Counted from the stretch's first letter, positions 11,783 to 23,177 are shown. The stretch is 64,000 nucleotides of DNA from Delphinapterus leucas (GCF_002288925.2 NW_022098001.1:3712660-3776659), one strand, 5' to 3'. Notes: generated from the sequence alone by a model not told the origin. A program made the numbers and translations.

Positions 11783-11963
11783 TTCTAGAACTTTAATGTG
11801 TCTAAGAATCACCTCTTGGTCCATGGACCGGCAGCGCTGGTGTCACCTGGGAGCTTGTTAGAAATGCAGTCTTAAGTCCCATCCTAGATCGAGTGAACCA
11901 GACTTGACATTGTAATAAATCCCACGTGACTTGTGTGTATGTTAAGGTGTGAGAAGCATTGTT
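11783..11963 (-). mobile_element. MER20-like hAT-Charlie MITE
   Basis: Starts tagtgcttctagaac and ends gtgagaagcattg. Interior reads as the complement of MER20: ggaccggcagcgctggtg, cacctgggagcttgttag, aaatgcagtc. A short L2-type tail (gcacatagtaggtactcaat) follows at about 11980-12000. Confidence 0.65.
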
Positions 11964-12449
11964 TTGTGACTACATAGCAGCACATAGTAGGTACTCAATA
12001 TTCATTCTTTTAGGGGCAGTGAATATTCATTAAACTGACTGGCATGCTATAGTTCCAGGTTGACAAATCAGGATATTGATTAAAGCTGGAGAGCATTATG
12101 GCTTACAGATTCCTGTCTTCAGGCTCTAAAGAAAATTAAATTATTTTCAGGGCTCATTTTGTTCCTCCCAGTGCACACTGACTATGTGCAGTGAAAGGCC
12201 ATCCAACACAATTTTTTTTTCCCCTCCATGGGAGAAAGTCATTGTCTACAGTGAGACCATGAACAATTTATTCAGCTTGAAGTTTCACTAAGTGCTAGTG
12301 GTGGGGCGGGGGAGAAGCAGGAGGGAGGCAGCACTAAAATCCTAAGACTGAAAAAATCTGATGCTTCAGAACCCCCAGCTTCTAGACAGCCTCCGAATAT
12401 CTAATAGGAAGAAGGAATGAGGCAGATGGGGGACGAAGGTGTCTTCTGC
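11964..12449. other. Mostly unassigned stretch
   Basis: Apart from the L2-type tail near 11980-12000, nothing recognisable. Contains a g-rich patch near 12300 (gtggggcggggg). Confidence 0.45.
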
Positions 12450-12540
12450 TCCTCCTATTTACGAACCGTGATCTGCAACAAGTCCCTTACTTCTATCCTC
12501 AACTGCCCCTTCTGTAAAATGGGCTAATGATAACCAATCA
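12450..12540 (+). mobile_element. MIR fragment
   Basis: MIR core in sense orientation: aagtcccttacttctatcc, then tctgtaaaatgggctaatga. Confidence 0.6.
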
Positions 12541-12574
12541 GTGTTTATTATTTTCAGAGATCTAAACTCTTTCA

Positions 12575-12785
12575 ACATATTCTGATTCATAATTTCTCAT
12601 AACAACTATTTAAGGTGGGTATCATCATGCCCTTTCTAGAGATGAGGGACTTGAGGCTTAGAGTGGCTGAGTGTCTTAATCCAGATCTTATGAACACTAC
12701 ACGGGAGAGCTGGAGTCTGACAGCAGGTACAGAGGACAGACTTCAAAGAGCGTGTTCTTACCTTTAGCTCATACTGCCTCATGGG
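12575..12785 (-). mobile_element. MIR SINE, antisense
   Basis: MIR complement in order: taaggtgggtatcatcatg, then tctagagatgagggacttga, then gcttagagtggctgag, then gagctggagtctgac. Lies back to back with the preceding sense MIR fragment. Confidence 0.75.
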
Positions 12786-14381
12786 CTGGTTTTGGTAATG
12801 TAATGCTATACTGACTTTTATTCCTACTTCCATTTTTCTTTCAATCTCCTCTCCTATAATGACTGTAAACATTCACATAGGATGTAAAAAAAGAAAAAAC
12901 GGTCTTGGTATTCCATCAGCGGACCCTGAGTCCCCAGAAGCAATAAGCACAGGTCAGGAAGATAATGACATCCCTGGAAGGGAGGACAGTGCATTTGAGT
13001 GCAGAGTCCCCAGATATGTGGCTATGGTGATAACAAAGAGTGTGTGAAATGGGCAGAGGGGAGAGAGTGAGAGGAGATGACTGAAGAGGACTCCGGGGTC
13101 AGGGAACCTACGTGGGGCACACAGGCAGTGTGGATGCGATCAGCACACATTTGAACCTAACCGCGACAGCATGCGATGAAATGAACGTGTGCCGGCCTGA
13201 CAGTCCTGCAGGCTGGAGGGGCTTTGCCCTAATCTGTAAAGCAGCGGCAACACAGGGTGACCTTAAAGCTCCTCCCCGACCGCACGCCTACCTATAGCTA
13301 CAGCATGTAATGTTGCCGAACAATCTGTAATGCATTTTAGAAAGATTTATTTTTAATTCTAGTTTCATGTAAAAAGTAACTTGGCCTCAAGGTCCACTCT
13401 AGCTCCTTCAGTATATGTAACTGTATCTTTCCAGAATGTAGGAAAAACGTATGAGGCACTGTTTAAAAAATTCTTTTTAACATCAATTCATATGTAAAAG
13501 CTCTTGTCTCTATGTATCCTCCAGCTCTTCAGAAACCTAGATTTTACTGTTTAGGAGTCTGGACTGGTGAAGTTTTGTTAAATCATTGGCAACACAGTTT
13601 GGTAAACATTAACATATAATATATAATGCATGATGGGTTAATTGGCCTGGGAGCTTACAGGTCTGGTGAGGCAGTGCTTCCTTTCTCCAAAGACTTAGTT
13701 AGCTTTTTACAACCAGCCCAAATACCTGTGGGCGGCAACTTGAAACGTATGGAGCCATCTGGAAGACAGGTGAGTGGACACTGCTGTATTGCTGCTGGTT
13801 TCCACAGCCTGGGGGGTGGAACAGTAAACATCAGGCTTTCCTTTTACCTACATCATTGTGCAGGTGACCTTCGGGTAACTTCTGCTTGGCACACCTGCAG
13901 AGGAGCTCCAGGGAACCATAAAAGCATGTATTCCTAGGTTTTAAGGGCAACTGTGATTGACACAGTGAACACACTGGAGAACTGAGTCTCTTTTTCCTTT
14001 ACGTTTTGCTTTAGATTCTCCGAGGCTTTCAGGCACACAGCAACACTTTACATGAAGCCCCAGCTTTCTTTTTTAGGTTTTCCTCTGAGGGCTTTCTGAG
14101 CTAACTCTGTGTAGAGACAGATTAAAGGTTTTGGAGAGGGGGAAGTCATGAATCAGCACCACAGAGCACTTGCTGAATGATTATGAAATAACAGGCAGAG
14201 GTAAGAGCTAAACAAGTAAGTACCCTTATCATTTCCGAATTGTGCCCCAAAATACCTCAGGGGCTGCAGCAAACTCACAGGGGGTATGTGTGGAGGTTGG
14301 GAGGGATTTAAAGTTTTCAGGGAAAACACATCGACAGCTGGTGGATATCATGCAAATGTAGACAAAGAACACAGCCTGTCT
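12786..14381. other. Unassigned stretch with CpG patch and donor-like site
   Basis: No repeat family recognised over nearly 1.6 kb, which is unusual in this repeat-dense window. It contains the CpG-rich patch at 13093-13318 and an exact donor-like sequence gacag|gtgagt with the junction at 13769/13770, inside a 103-codon open frame (13626-13937). No supporting exon structure was found. Confidence 0.45.
13093..13318. other. CpG-enriched non-repeat patch
   Basis: Thirteen CpG dinucleotides in about 226 bases, outside any recognisable SINE or LTR, including ccgcgac, gtgccggc and cgaccgcacgcc. Elsewhere in the window CpGs are concentrated in SINE bodies. It is shorter than a standard CpG island and may be a regulatory element, or an old GC-rich repeat I do not recognise. 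Confidence 0.5.
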
Positions 14382-14833
14382 TGTCAGTAAGCAAAGGATG
14401 CTGTAGCCATCAAGCCATCAGCCACCACAGCTGCCCCGCTACCCCCCCTAGCAGCCGCCCCCAGCTGTGCACCCTGAGGGCATTCAGGACAGAGAAAAAC
14501 AGGATGCTGGCCCCAGACAGTTAAGGTGCCTATCAAAGGAATGATATAAATGAGCCCAGACTCTTGCATCTTCCCATACATAGAAAAGCGCTAAAGTCAT
14601 TACCTTGAGATATCTGTGTTTTCCTTAATTAACAGTAATGTTTTGATGTTCTGTCTACCTCTGTTTTGTTGCCAAACTTCCTATATATCCTGGCTCCTCC
14701 CTTACCTCTTCGGAATAGTCCCTCAGAGCCATCTGAGAGCCTGTCTCCTGGGCTTACATCCTCAGTATGTCCACTGAATAAAACATAATTCTCAACTTTT
14801 AGGTTGTGCTTTTTTTTTTTTTTTCAGTCAACA
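14382..14833 (+). mobile_element. ERV1-type solo LTR
   Basis: Begins tgtcagtaagcaaagg and ends ttcagtcaaca (TG...CA). A TATA-like ctatatatcc lies at 14681-14690 and a polyadenylation signal aataaa at 14777-14782, followed by ttaggttgtgc and a T run, in the order expected for U3-R-U5. It resembles an LTR family common in artiodactyl genomes. I see no matching 4-bp flanks, so one edge may be misplaced or altered. No internal retroviral sequence adjoins it. Confidence 0.75.
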
Positions 14834-15085
14834 CAAATGGCTACCTTTCCATGGTTTGGACTTAATTAATTAACAAACTATTAGGTATTTATTTCAGTCT
14901 AGGGGCACCATGAGAAAAGCCTGAGATTAGAGTGAACCCAGGAAGTTTGAGAACCTCTGGTACATCTCATGAAATATAACCAGATAGTATTTTATACCAT
15001 TTCGACTTTTTTAAAAATTTGCTTTTTCATTGTTAAATCTAGAGGAAACAAACAAAAAAAAGGATGACCACATAGATACCTTAGG

Positions 15086-15300
15086 ATGTGCTAAGCATTG
15101 ATCTAAATATTCACGCAAACCATTCCAATCAATCCTGGAAAGTTTGTTCTTCTCGGCCTCATTTTACAGGTAAGGAATGAGGAGAAGAGGTTGACTCGCT
15201 TGAGGTCACACACATTCAGAGCAGGCAGTAGGTGTGTCTGTGGAGCTAGCCCTTGTCACCACGACACTGCTGCTCATCGCAGGCCGGGAGCATAGAAAAC
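15086..15300 (-). mobile_element. MIR SINE, antisense
   Basis: MIR complement: cctcattttacaggtaagga, then gaggttgactcgcttgaggt, then cacacacattcagagcagg, then gtggagctagcccttg. Confidence 0.75.
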
Positions 15301-15979
15301 AGTGTGACATGGAGTTAATTCAACAAGCCTCTGCTCTCTTTCACAGGCTTGAAAACCGGAAATTTCACACTACTGATATTTTCACACTTCTAAAATGTCA
15401 CAGATTTCTTTAGGAGCTTTTTGGGGGTGTGGGAAGAAAAGATACATCATCACATTAATTGTATGTACTGGTTACAATATATATTCTGTTTAGATTAGTT
15501 AATATGTGGGAAAAAAAGTGTTTGTGGGTCAAGGAAAATCAGTGTACTCGTACTGCTGCTTGTGTGTGCGTGTGTCTGTATGCAAATGACTGTTTGTCTA
15601 CACACACGTATGGATTTCAGTCCTATTAACCAAAATAAAATACTAACTAGAAATGAGGGGAAAAACCCGTAAGAGACAGCAAAAACAAACTGGGGCCAGG
15701 AAGGGAAAGAAAGGAATGAAAAGAAAATTAAGGCCAGTTATCTAGGCAAGATTGGGCAAAAGAATAATTCCTTCCCGAGGGTACGAGGCAGAGCAAGTCT
15801 GTTGGTATTGTATTTACAATCGGTAAAAATCAGGATGCTTATATATTGAGCACATTCACCAGGAGAGAAGACATGAAAGGAAGGGAGAAAAATGAATAAC
15901 CCCAGATTGAGACATTCGGCCAGTATAAAGGCAGAGCGGACAGCCAGGACAAGAGAAGGGGCTGGGACTATCTTTTGTT
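15301..15979. other. Unassigned non-coding stretch
   Basis: No repeat family recognised. A short gtgtgtgcgtgtgtctg run lies near 15561-15577. Confidence 0.5.
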
Positions 15980-16370
15980 TAATAATAAACACATCACATT
16001 AAACATACATTCCTCAGGTTGGCATACAAAGCCCTCCATCATGTCATATGGCATCAGCTCCTCCACACATGGACTAAACCTGCCAAATCCAACTCATTAT
16101 GCCCCTGTGCCTCTTCAATCCAAGATGACAGAAGACTTCCTCTCAGTCAGGGAAACTGCCCCAGGGAACCTCCCGCTTTACATTTCTGTCTTCAGTTCTT
16201 TTAACTACCCCTCCAGGCTCACCTTCAGGAGGAACACGCTTTTTAAATACTGCATCCTCCTACCTCGCATAAGACACGCTTTCTTTAACTCTGCACCTCA
16301 CAGCATTCTAAATCTTCCTCATGACATTGAACTTATTCTTCTACTCTACTCTTTTGGTGGTTTGCAAGCA
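15980..16370 (+). mobile_element. L2-like fragment, weak
   Basis: Pyrimidine-rich strand with L2-like phrases such as catacaaagccctccatcat and tgcatcctcctacctcgc. Very decayed. The 133-codon open frame at 15975-16376 has no recognisable domain and is better explained by the skewed composition. Confidence 0.3.
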
Positions 16371-16570
16371 TTTTAAGTAAGGTAATACATTGTTTATGTG
16401 AAAATAAATAAAATTCGTCAAAGCAGAACACAGCTGGTTGGTGGTGAAGGAGAAGGCTGGTGAAAGGAAAATGTATTCCTGCTTTTGTTTCTTTGGTTCA
16501 AAGAAAAATGTCTTGCATGTAATAGTCCTCAGGAAGTATTAGTTGTGTTTAATGAAAACAGGGCTACTGG

Positions 16571-16700
16571 TAGAGTGATCACACATTCAACTAGCCTGGA
16601 ACAGTCTAGTTTAAGCCAATTGTCCTGGCATAGTTATTAATGGTGCCCTTATTCTCTCTCAAGTGTTTCAATTTGGACACAGATTATATGGTCACCTTAG
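16571..16700. mobile_element. Palindromic DNA-transposon MITE
   Basis: Left end tagagtgatcac pairs with right end ggtcaccttag in inverted orientation (about 7 of 10). Interior motifs gcctggaacagtctagtt and gtttcaatttggacac resemble a small mammal-wide MITE whose ends read 'tagggtgaccat'. Family not resolved. Confidence 0.5.
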
Positions 16701-18104
16701 TTACAGGAAAAAAAACTGTCTGATAGGTGAGAAAAATACATTGTTTAGGTTAAATTAGTTCCTCAAAATCAGAGTGTATGATTAGTACATAATCGAGGAC
16801 ACAATCCTAAATCAACAAGAGGCAAAAGCATCTTTCACAAAACTAAACATCTTAAGTGCAGAAGACAGCTTGATGAAACACATTTTGTCGTTAATAATTA
16901 GAACATTTTTGAAATTATTATTCTGTATAACCATGTCATAACAACTCTCCTGATATATCTAAATAATGTTTTGTGTTGGCTACACCATCACTGGTTTATT
17001 TAATATTACCAACTATCAATGCCAATCCTCAAATCTCAAAATCAAGCTACCAGTAAATATTTACCTAGTGTCTACTATACAGAAGATAGTAAATAATATG
17101 TCAGATACACTAACATAAAATGCAAATACTTATTGCACATAGACTTAATTATGAAAGGAAATCTATCTCCCGGGAAAATCTGCAATGATGGGTTTTTCTG
17201 GCAACTGCCCAAAGTCACCCCAGGGATGGTGCTGCATTGGAGTGGGTCCCCAGGGCTCCCTCTGCACCCTTCATCCTGACTCCAAGTCACACACCAGCAC
17301 AAGAGAACCTGGATTCATATTCAGGAAGGTTGCATAATACTTGAGATATTTACTCAATATGACCCAAAGCTGCTGTTTACTTGAACTTCAAGAACTTTTA
17401 GGTTAAAAATTATATTGACATTGAAAACATTATATAGTAATTATAACTTATAATATAATAACCTCTATCTGGTCACTTCAATAAGCAATTATGCATACGA
17501 ATTTAACTGCAGTACTAGACTGGGAATCTACAAATTCTACTTCTTCCCAGATGATAAAAGACAAGATGAAAAGTCTCATTTTATGCACTAAACAGGCATA
17601 TAAATAAAATGTGAAACCGTGAGAAGTCTCAAAAACTTTTGATATAAACAAAATAGGCTTATTTCCTACAGGTCCAGGAAATTAATATATAAACATACAT
17701 TTTATTATATATGTAATTGAAAAGGAAAGGGAGAACAGCACTGTTTTATTTTTAAAAAAAGCACAAAACTATCAGTATTTGTCTCTAATTCATTCTGTAT
17801 GATTATACAAATTTAGGAAAGACAGGCAGGATTTGAGAAATTTTTTTACCAAGATCCAGTTTCTTAATATATCTTAATTCTTGACATAGTTGGCTCAGAG
17901 ATCTAGAAGGTCATATCTGAGAGAATGTATACATGCACAATTGGCTAAAAGAAAACCAATGTGAAGCTCCAGTGACATTAGCTAAACATAGAACATGAAA
18001 GCAGAGGCAATTAGAGGGTTGTTGTGGTGACATTTCTTTGAAGCGTGTAAAATAGGTGTTCTTAGACCAAGAGTCTGAAATAGGTGGACAGTTTTCTTTT
18101 ACTT
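16701..18104. other. Unassigned AT-rich stretch
   Basis: About 1.4 kb of AT-rich sequence with no repeat family, gene or RNA signal that I recognise. Confidence 0.5.
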
Positions 18105-18260
18105 GATTAATTTATTCAAAAGCCGTTTATTGAATGAACTCAAAAACATTTATTGAGTTGAGTGCTTATGGTGGGGCCCCATCCCAGACACTACAAAACA
18201 AATAATATGAAGGAGGTATGGCGGTTCTGCTAACCAGGCTTAAAGATATAGAGGGAGGTA
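18105..18260 (-). mobile_element. L2 fragment, antisense, weak
   Basis: Two tttattgaatgaactc / tttattgagttgagtgc phrases followed by cagacactacaaaac, as in the complement of the L2 3' end. Confidence 0.45.
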
Positions 18261-18304
18261 AGGAAACAGACAATTATCATGATGATAACGATGGCAATGC
18301 TGTT

Positions 18305-18475
18305 ATCAGAAATGCTGTAATGTGTTGAATGCGTACTACTACAATCTATGCAATATGTTAAGTAAGAGGGCAACTCATTTACAGATGAGAAACCCAGAAC
18401 TCAGAGAGGTTCAGTACTTATACAACATCACTCAGGTAGAATCTGATAAAGCGAGAATTAAAAGTCAATGCTCTC
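18305..18475 (-). mobile_element. MIR SINE, antisense, split by a CHR SINE
   Basis: MIR complement: gttaagtaagagggcaactc, tttacagatgagaaaccc, cagagaggttcagtactt. It continues after the SINE with gctcttaactacatgg at about 18691-18706. The target duplication of the inserted SINE is MIR sequence. Confidence 0.75.
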
Positions 18476-18681
18476 GGGCTTCCCTGGTGGCGCAGTGGTT
18501 GAGAGTCCGCCTGCCGATGCAGCAGACACAGGTTCGTGCCCCGGTCCGGGAAGATCTCACATGCCGCGGAGCGGCTGGGCCCATGAGCCATGGCCGCTGA
18601 GCCTGCGCGTCCGGAGCCTGTGCTCCGCAACGGGAGAGGTCACAACAGTGAGAGGCCCGTGTACCACCAAAAAAAAAAAAA
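18476..18681 (+). mobile_element. CHR SINE (young subfamily)
   Basis: Full-length element with an uninterrupted A tail. Perfect 14-bp TSD aaagtcaatgctct at 18461-18474 and 18682-18695. Inserted into the MIR on both sides. Confidence 0.98.
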
Positions 18682-18744
18682 AAAGTCAATGCTCTTAACT
18701 ACATGGAGGCGATTATGAAGGTGAGGAAAAGGATAACAGGAGTG

Positions 18745-19092
18745 TGGTGGGCAGAATATAGCCCCAAAAGGTGTCCAAATCGTCATCTCTTGAACCTGTA
18801 AATAGACTACCTTGCACAGCAAAAGGAACTTTGCATATGTGGTCAAGTATCTTCAGATGGGGGAAATTATGCTGGATCTAAGTGGGCCTGATGTAATGAA
18901 AAGTGTCTTTAAAAGTGGAAGAGGCAGGCAGACAAGGCGCATCCGGGGGATATACGAGCACAGCAGAACAGGAGTAAATGACCAACAGTGAAACAGAGAT
19001 TGGTGGCTTTGAACATGGAGGAGAGAGAACATGAGCCAAAGAATGTGACTGGCCTCTGGAAATGAAAAGGCGAGAAACAGATTCTCCCATAG
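18745..19092 (+). mobile_element. ERVL-like LTR fragment
   Basis: Typical phrases in order: gaacctgtaaatagactacc, gcaaaaggaactttgcatat, cttcagatgggggaaattat, taagtgggcctgatgtaat and agattctcccatag. The 3' part is missing because an ERV1-type LTR begins directly after it. Confidence 0.6.
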
Positions 19093-19670
19093 TGTAGCCA
19101 AGCAGGACCCCATGGGACCTTCCTGGGACAGACCCTTCCCCCCATGTTCTCTGCCTGCCTCTTGCTTGTAGAAAAGCTGTAGTCTCCCAGGCTTCCCCTG
19201 AGTCACAAAAGCCTGGCTCAAGAATTAATGATTGAAAGGATGTGAACAGGTAGTGACAAAAGTAGCAGTTGGGCCAGGAGAACTGGCAACAATTTAAACA
19301 GTAAATCAACCATATGGCAGTCACAGAATCTTTAGTTCCTCCCTGAAGTACCTAGATAACAGTATCTCATGCACATTTCCTGAGCTGTTTTACAGATGCT
19401 AAAACCTCCATCAAATGGAAGAAGTTAACTACTTGGTGACCATAAGCACATCGCCCAGACCTACTGGAGCCTGAGGATTGATAATGTTAACCCCTATGAC
19501 ACCACCCTGTTACCTCACCATCAACCAATCAGAAATGTGTACAAGCTGATCACAAACCCTGGGATGCCCCTCCCTCACCTTGCCTTTAAAAATGCTTTGC
19601 TGAAACCCATCAGGGAATTCAGGTATTTTGAGCACTAGCTGTCCTGAACTCCTTGCTTGGCACCCTGCAA
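19093..19670 (+). mobile_element. ERV1-type LTR, 3'-truncated
   Basis: Starts tgtagccaagcaggacccc and shares its order of motifs with the solo LTR at 40411-41109 (cctgggacagaccc, tgcacatttcctgag, gattgataatgttaacccc, ctccttgcttgg). It stops at caccctgcaa, exactly before the aataaa of the other copy, so the polyadenylation signal and U5 are gone. It keeps about 190 bp (roughly 19150-19340) that the other copy lacks. The 148-codon antisense frame at 18878-19324 overlies it and is not a gene. Confidence 0.82.
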
Positions 19671-20465
19671 ATTCTTTGCACCCTACATGGTTCCATTTCC
19701 TGAGATTGGAGTGGGGAGCACTGCCACAACAGGAGCAGCTGAGCAGGACTTGCGGGAAGGAGAGAGAAGGGGATATGGCTAGGCTGGTTGGATATATACT
19801 GTGTCCAAATGGAAACTTGCAACAGGTGGTTGGCTCTGTGCATGTGGCGTCTCTAAGACCGTACTTTCTGTATTCACTCTCTTGAGTGCATTCCTAATGT
19901 TGAGCAAATATAACAAAAGCCTTTTCTCTCCCTCAAGGTCCCTCTCATTATCCTCTAAACCGACAGTGGTTGTTCCCCTCCTTGTCTCTCCATTTTCTTC
20001 TCTCCCCTATCCCTCACATAGGCTCTTGTCCTCTGGCTGACCAGAACACTCCATGCCGGTCAAAGAACCCAAGGGTGCCATGCTCCTGAGGCTTCTCCCT
20101 CACTCCCTGTGGGAGGAAGCATACAGAGTGTCCCCGCAATAAGCCCACTCAATCCCCTTCCCAGGGCACTACACTCCTTGCCCTTGTTGCTCTTATCTGC
20201 ATTTTTAGCAAGAGATGCCGTGTAAATAGAATTGTTCGCAGTCCTTCAATTGTTAAAGATTTGTTGCTTCACTTGACTACAGTGCATTCATTACCCACTG
20301 CTTTGGAAACTAGATTTTAGTTACCGTGACAGCTGAAGTTAGTGCTTAGGGAAAGAGACACACTCTACTTATTACAATAACTCCAGGAGGAAGAAAACGC
20401 TGCAGGAAACTACTTAATGCACAGAGCAAAGTCACTGCACAAGTCAAGGCGACCTTACGTGAGAC
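19671..20465. other. Unassigned non-coding stretch
   Basis: Begins where the truncated LTR breaks off. Could contain decayed retroviral or unique sequence, but I recognise no family. Confidence 0.45.
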
Positions 20466-20600
20466 TGCTAGATTTTATTGAGGTATAACTGACCAAAAAT
20501 GGTATATATTTAAGGTGTACAGTTTGAGCTTTTATATTCATATACATTGTGAAAAGATCACCAAAAACAAGCTAATTAACATACCTATCACCTCACTTAC

Positions 20601-20704
20601 TCTTCTTTCTTTTTTCTTTTCGTTTCCTTTCCTTCCCTCCCTCCCCCTTCCTTCCTTCCTTCCCTCCCTCCCTCCCACTATTCCTTCTTCCTTCCTTTCT
20701 TTTT
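20601..20704. repeat. (TTCC)n-type pyrimidine microsatellite
   Basis: About 100 bases of ttcc, tccc and ttct units with imperfections, embedded in the antisense L1. Confidence 0.93.
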
Positions 20705-21076
20705 GTGGTAAGAACACTTAAGATTTACCCTATTAGCAAATTTCAAGTATACAGTTCCATATTATTAACTCTAGTCACCATGCTGTATATTAAATCTCCA
20801 GAACTTATTTATCATGAATAACTGAACCTTTGTGCCCTTCTGACCAACATCTCCCCATTTCTCCCCCGCTCCAGCCCTGGCAACCATCATTCTACTCTCT
20901 GCTTCTCTGAGGTTGAACTATTTTAGACTCTGCAAGGAGTAGAAGAATAAGTGAGATCACACAGTATTTGCTTTTTACGTGTCTGGCTTATTTCACTTAG
21001 CATAATGTCCTCCAGCTCCATCCATGTTGTCACAAATGGCAGGATTTCCTTCTTTTTAAAGGGCGAATAACATTAT

Positions 21077-21121
21077 AAATATATATATATATACACACAT
21101 ATATATACACACATACACATA
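21077..21121. repeat. TA/CA compound microsatellite
   Basis: Alternating (at)n and (ac)n blocks at the edge of the L1 fragment. Confidence 0.93.
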
Positions 21122-21130
21122 CCACATGGT

Positions 21131-21744
21131 TAATAAGTATCTTTAAATTTCGATCTCATAGGTACCGTAAGAAACCTGAGAATCTATCAAAGAACATGCT
21201 ATGTTAGGAAGGACAGGGATATAAAGGAGAATGACCTTAAATAGTCTTAAAAGATAGCATTGCCTATTATCTATATATAAAATAGATTCATAATTTTGTA
21301 AAGATTATTTACCCACGTTGACATTGGAACAGAGCCCACCACTAAATTGATGATTTTATTTCACGTGTTTAGATTACTTAGAAGAAGGAATTTTAGTCTA
21401 TCAAAAGCATTAAAAAATGGGATTGAAATTTAGAGTGATTGAGGAAAAAAACTCCTGACTTCAAATCCAGTTAGACAGGCAATGTTTCTGAACCAAATCA
21501 TTCAGTTTATGAGCCAGGAGGTGCTTTGCACTCTTGCAACAAGATCAAGCATTTTCCTTGATAAAACAATGTTAGTAACTTTCAATACAATGTAAATCCA
21601 GTTATTTGGGCAAATCTTTGCCAAAAGCAAGCAAGCAAACTAAAATGATATTTAAATCAATAAATTAGTACAACCCAATGATGAATGAATTGATAATTTA
21701 ACAGTTGAAATTTTGTGCTTTTAAAATTAGTCATACCTTTTAAA
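21131..21744. other. Unassigned AT-rich stretch
   Basis: No family recognised between the two antisense L1 fragments. It may be diverged sequence of the same L1 lineage, but landmarks are missing. Confidence 0.45.
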
Positions 21745-22980
21745 ATTAACTTTAATTGTATGTTCACAGAAAAATGGAGCAGAAGGAATAGATACTGCCC
21801 TCTACTCCTTGCATCCCCCCACTGCAGCCTCCCCCATTATCAACATCCTCCACCAGAGGGGTACATTTGTTACAACTGGTGAACCTAAATTGACATGTCA
21901 TTATCACCCAAAGTCCACAGTTTACATTAGGGTTCACTCTTGGTGTTGTGCATTCTATGAGTTTGGACAAACACTAGAGTATCATACAGAGTAGTTTCAC
22001 TGCCCTAAAAGTCCTCTGTGCCTATTTATCCTTCCCTCTCCCCAGTCACTGGCAACCACTAACCTTTTTACTGTTTTCATAGTTCTGCTTTTTCCAGAAT
22101 GTCACAGAGTTGGAATCATAGAGTATGGAGTTTTTTTCAGATTGGCCTCTTTCACGTAGTAATATGAATTTAAGGTTTATCCCTATCTTTTTTTGGCTGA
22201 TATATATTTCTTTTAAGTGCAGAGTAATGTTCCATTGTATGGAAGTACCAGTTTATTTACCCATTCACCTACTGAAGGACATCTTGATTACCTCCAAGTT
22301 TTGGCAATCACAAATAAAGCTGATATAAACATCCATGTGCACGTTTTTGTGTAGACATAAGTCTTCAGCTGCTCTGGGTAAATACCAAGGAATGTGACTG
22401 CTAGATCACATGGTAAGAGTATGTTTAGTTTTATAAGAAACCTTCAAACTGTCTTCCAAAGTGGCTGTACCATTTTGCATTCCTGCCAGCCATGGATGAG
22501 AGTTGCTGTTGCTTCATATCCTTGTCAGCATTTAGTGCTGTCAGTGTTCTGGATTTTGACCATTCTAATAGATGTATAGTGGCATCTCACTGTAGTTTTA
22601 ATTTGCATTTCCCTGATGATGTCTAAACTGGGGCATCTTTTCATATGCCTATTTGCCATCTGTGTTTCTTCTTTGGTGAGGTATCCATTAAGGCCTCTGG
22701 CTCATTTCTTAATTGAACTGTTTGTTTTCCTATTGTTGAGTTTTAAGAGTTCTTCATATATTTTGGATAACAGTCCTTTATCAGATATTTCATTTGCAAT
22801 TATTTTCTCCCAGTCTCTGGGAGACTTTTCATTCTTTTGACAGTGTCTTTTGCAGAGGAGAAATTTTTAATTTTAATGTAGTCCAGCTGATCAATTCTTT
22901 CTCTCATAAATTGTGCCTTTGGTGTTCTAACTAAAAAGTCATTGCCAAATTCAATGTCAAATAGATTTTCTAGCTATGTA
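21745..22980 (-). mobile_element. Older L1 3' end (L1ME-like), antisense
   Basis: Complement of an ancient L1: acattagggttcactcttgg, catacagagtagtttcactg, ccattcacctactgaaggac, ttccaaagtggctgtaccat, ttttaatttgcatttccctg, agtcctttatcagatatttc. About 1.2 kb, ending at the SINE that starts at 22981. Not obviously continuous with the L1 fragment to its left. Confidence 0.88.
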
Positions 22981-23167
22981 TTTTTTTTTAATGTGGATCA
23001 TTTTTTTTAAGGTCTTTATTGAATTTGTTACTATATTGCTTCTGTTTTATGTTTTGTTTTTTTGGCCACAAGCCATGTGGGATCTTAGCTCCCCAACCAG
23101 GGATTAAACCTACACCCCCTGAACTGGAAGACGAATTCTTTAACCACTGGACTGCCAGGGAAGTCCC
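22981..23167 (-). mobile_element. CHR-type short-head SINE with long tail
   Basis: Antisense copy of the gggacttccctggcagtcc type. The 3' tail contains the phrase complementary to tattgtaacaaattcaat, also present in the copy at 52096. TSD tagctatgta (22971-22980) versus taactatgta (23168-23177). Inserted in the L1. Confidence 0.88.
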
Positions 23168-23177
23168 TAACTATGTA

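Larger units (their letters stand above)
20466..21130 (-). mobile_element. Older L1 3' end, antisense
   Basis: Complement of an ancient L1 3' region: ttattgaggtataactgacc, caccatgctgtatattaaat, tgagatcacacagtatttgc, ctccagctccatccatgttg. A TTCC-rich microsatellite sits inside it, and a TA/CA tract lies near its left-hand end in L1 orientation. Confidence 0.85.

Noticed and set aside
14382..14833. Claiming a target duplication for this LTR
   Set aside because: No pair of 4- to 6-bp flanks matches for any plausible choice of edges, so the boundary was left approximate.
18878..19324. 148-codon antisense open frame as a possible viral gene
   Set aside because: It lies over an ERVL-like LTR fragment and a truncated ERV1 LTR, both non-coding, and is on the opposite strand to them.
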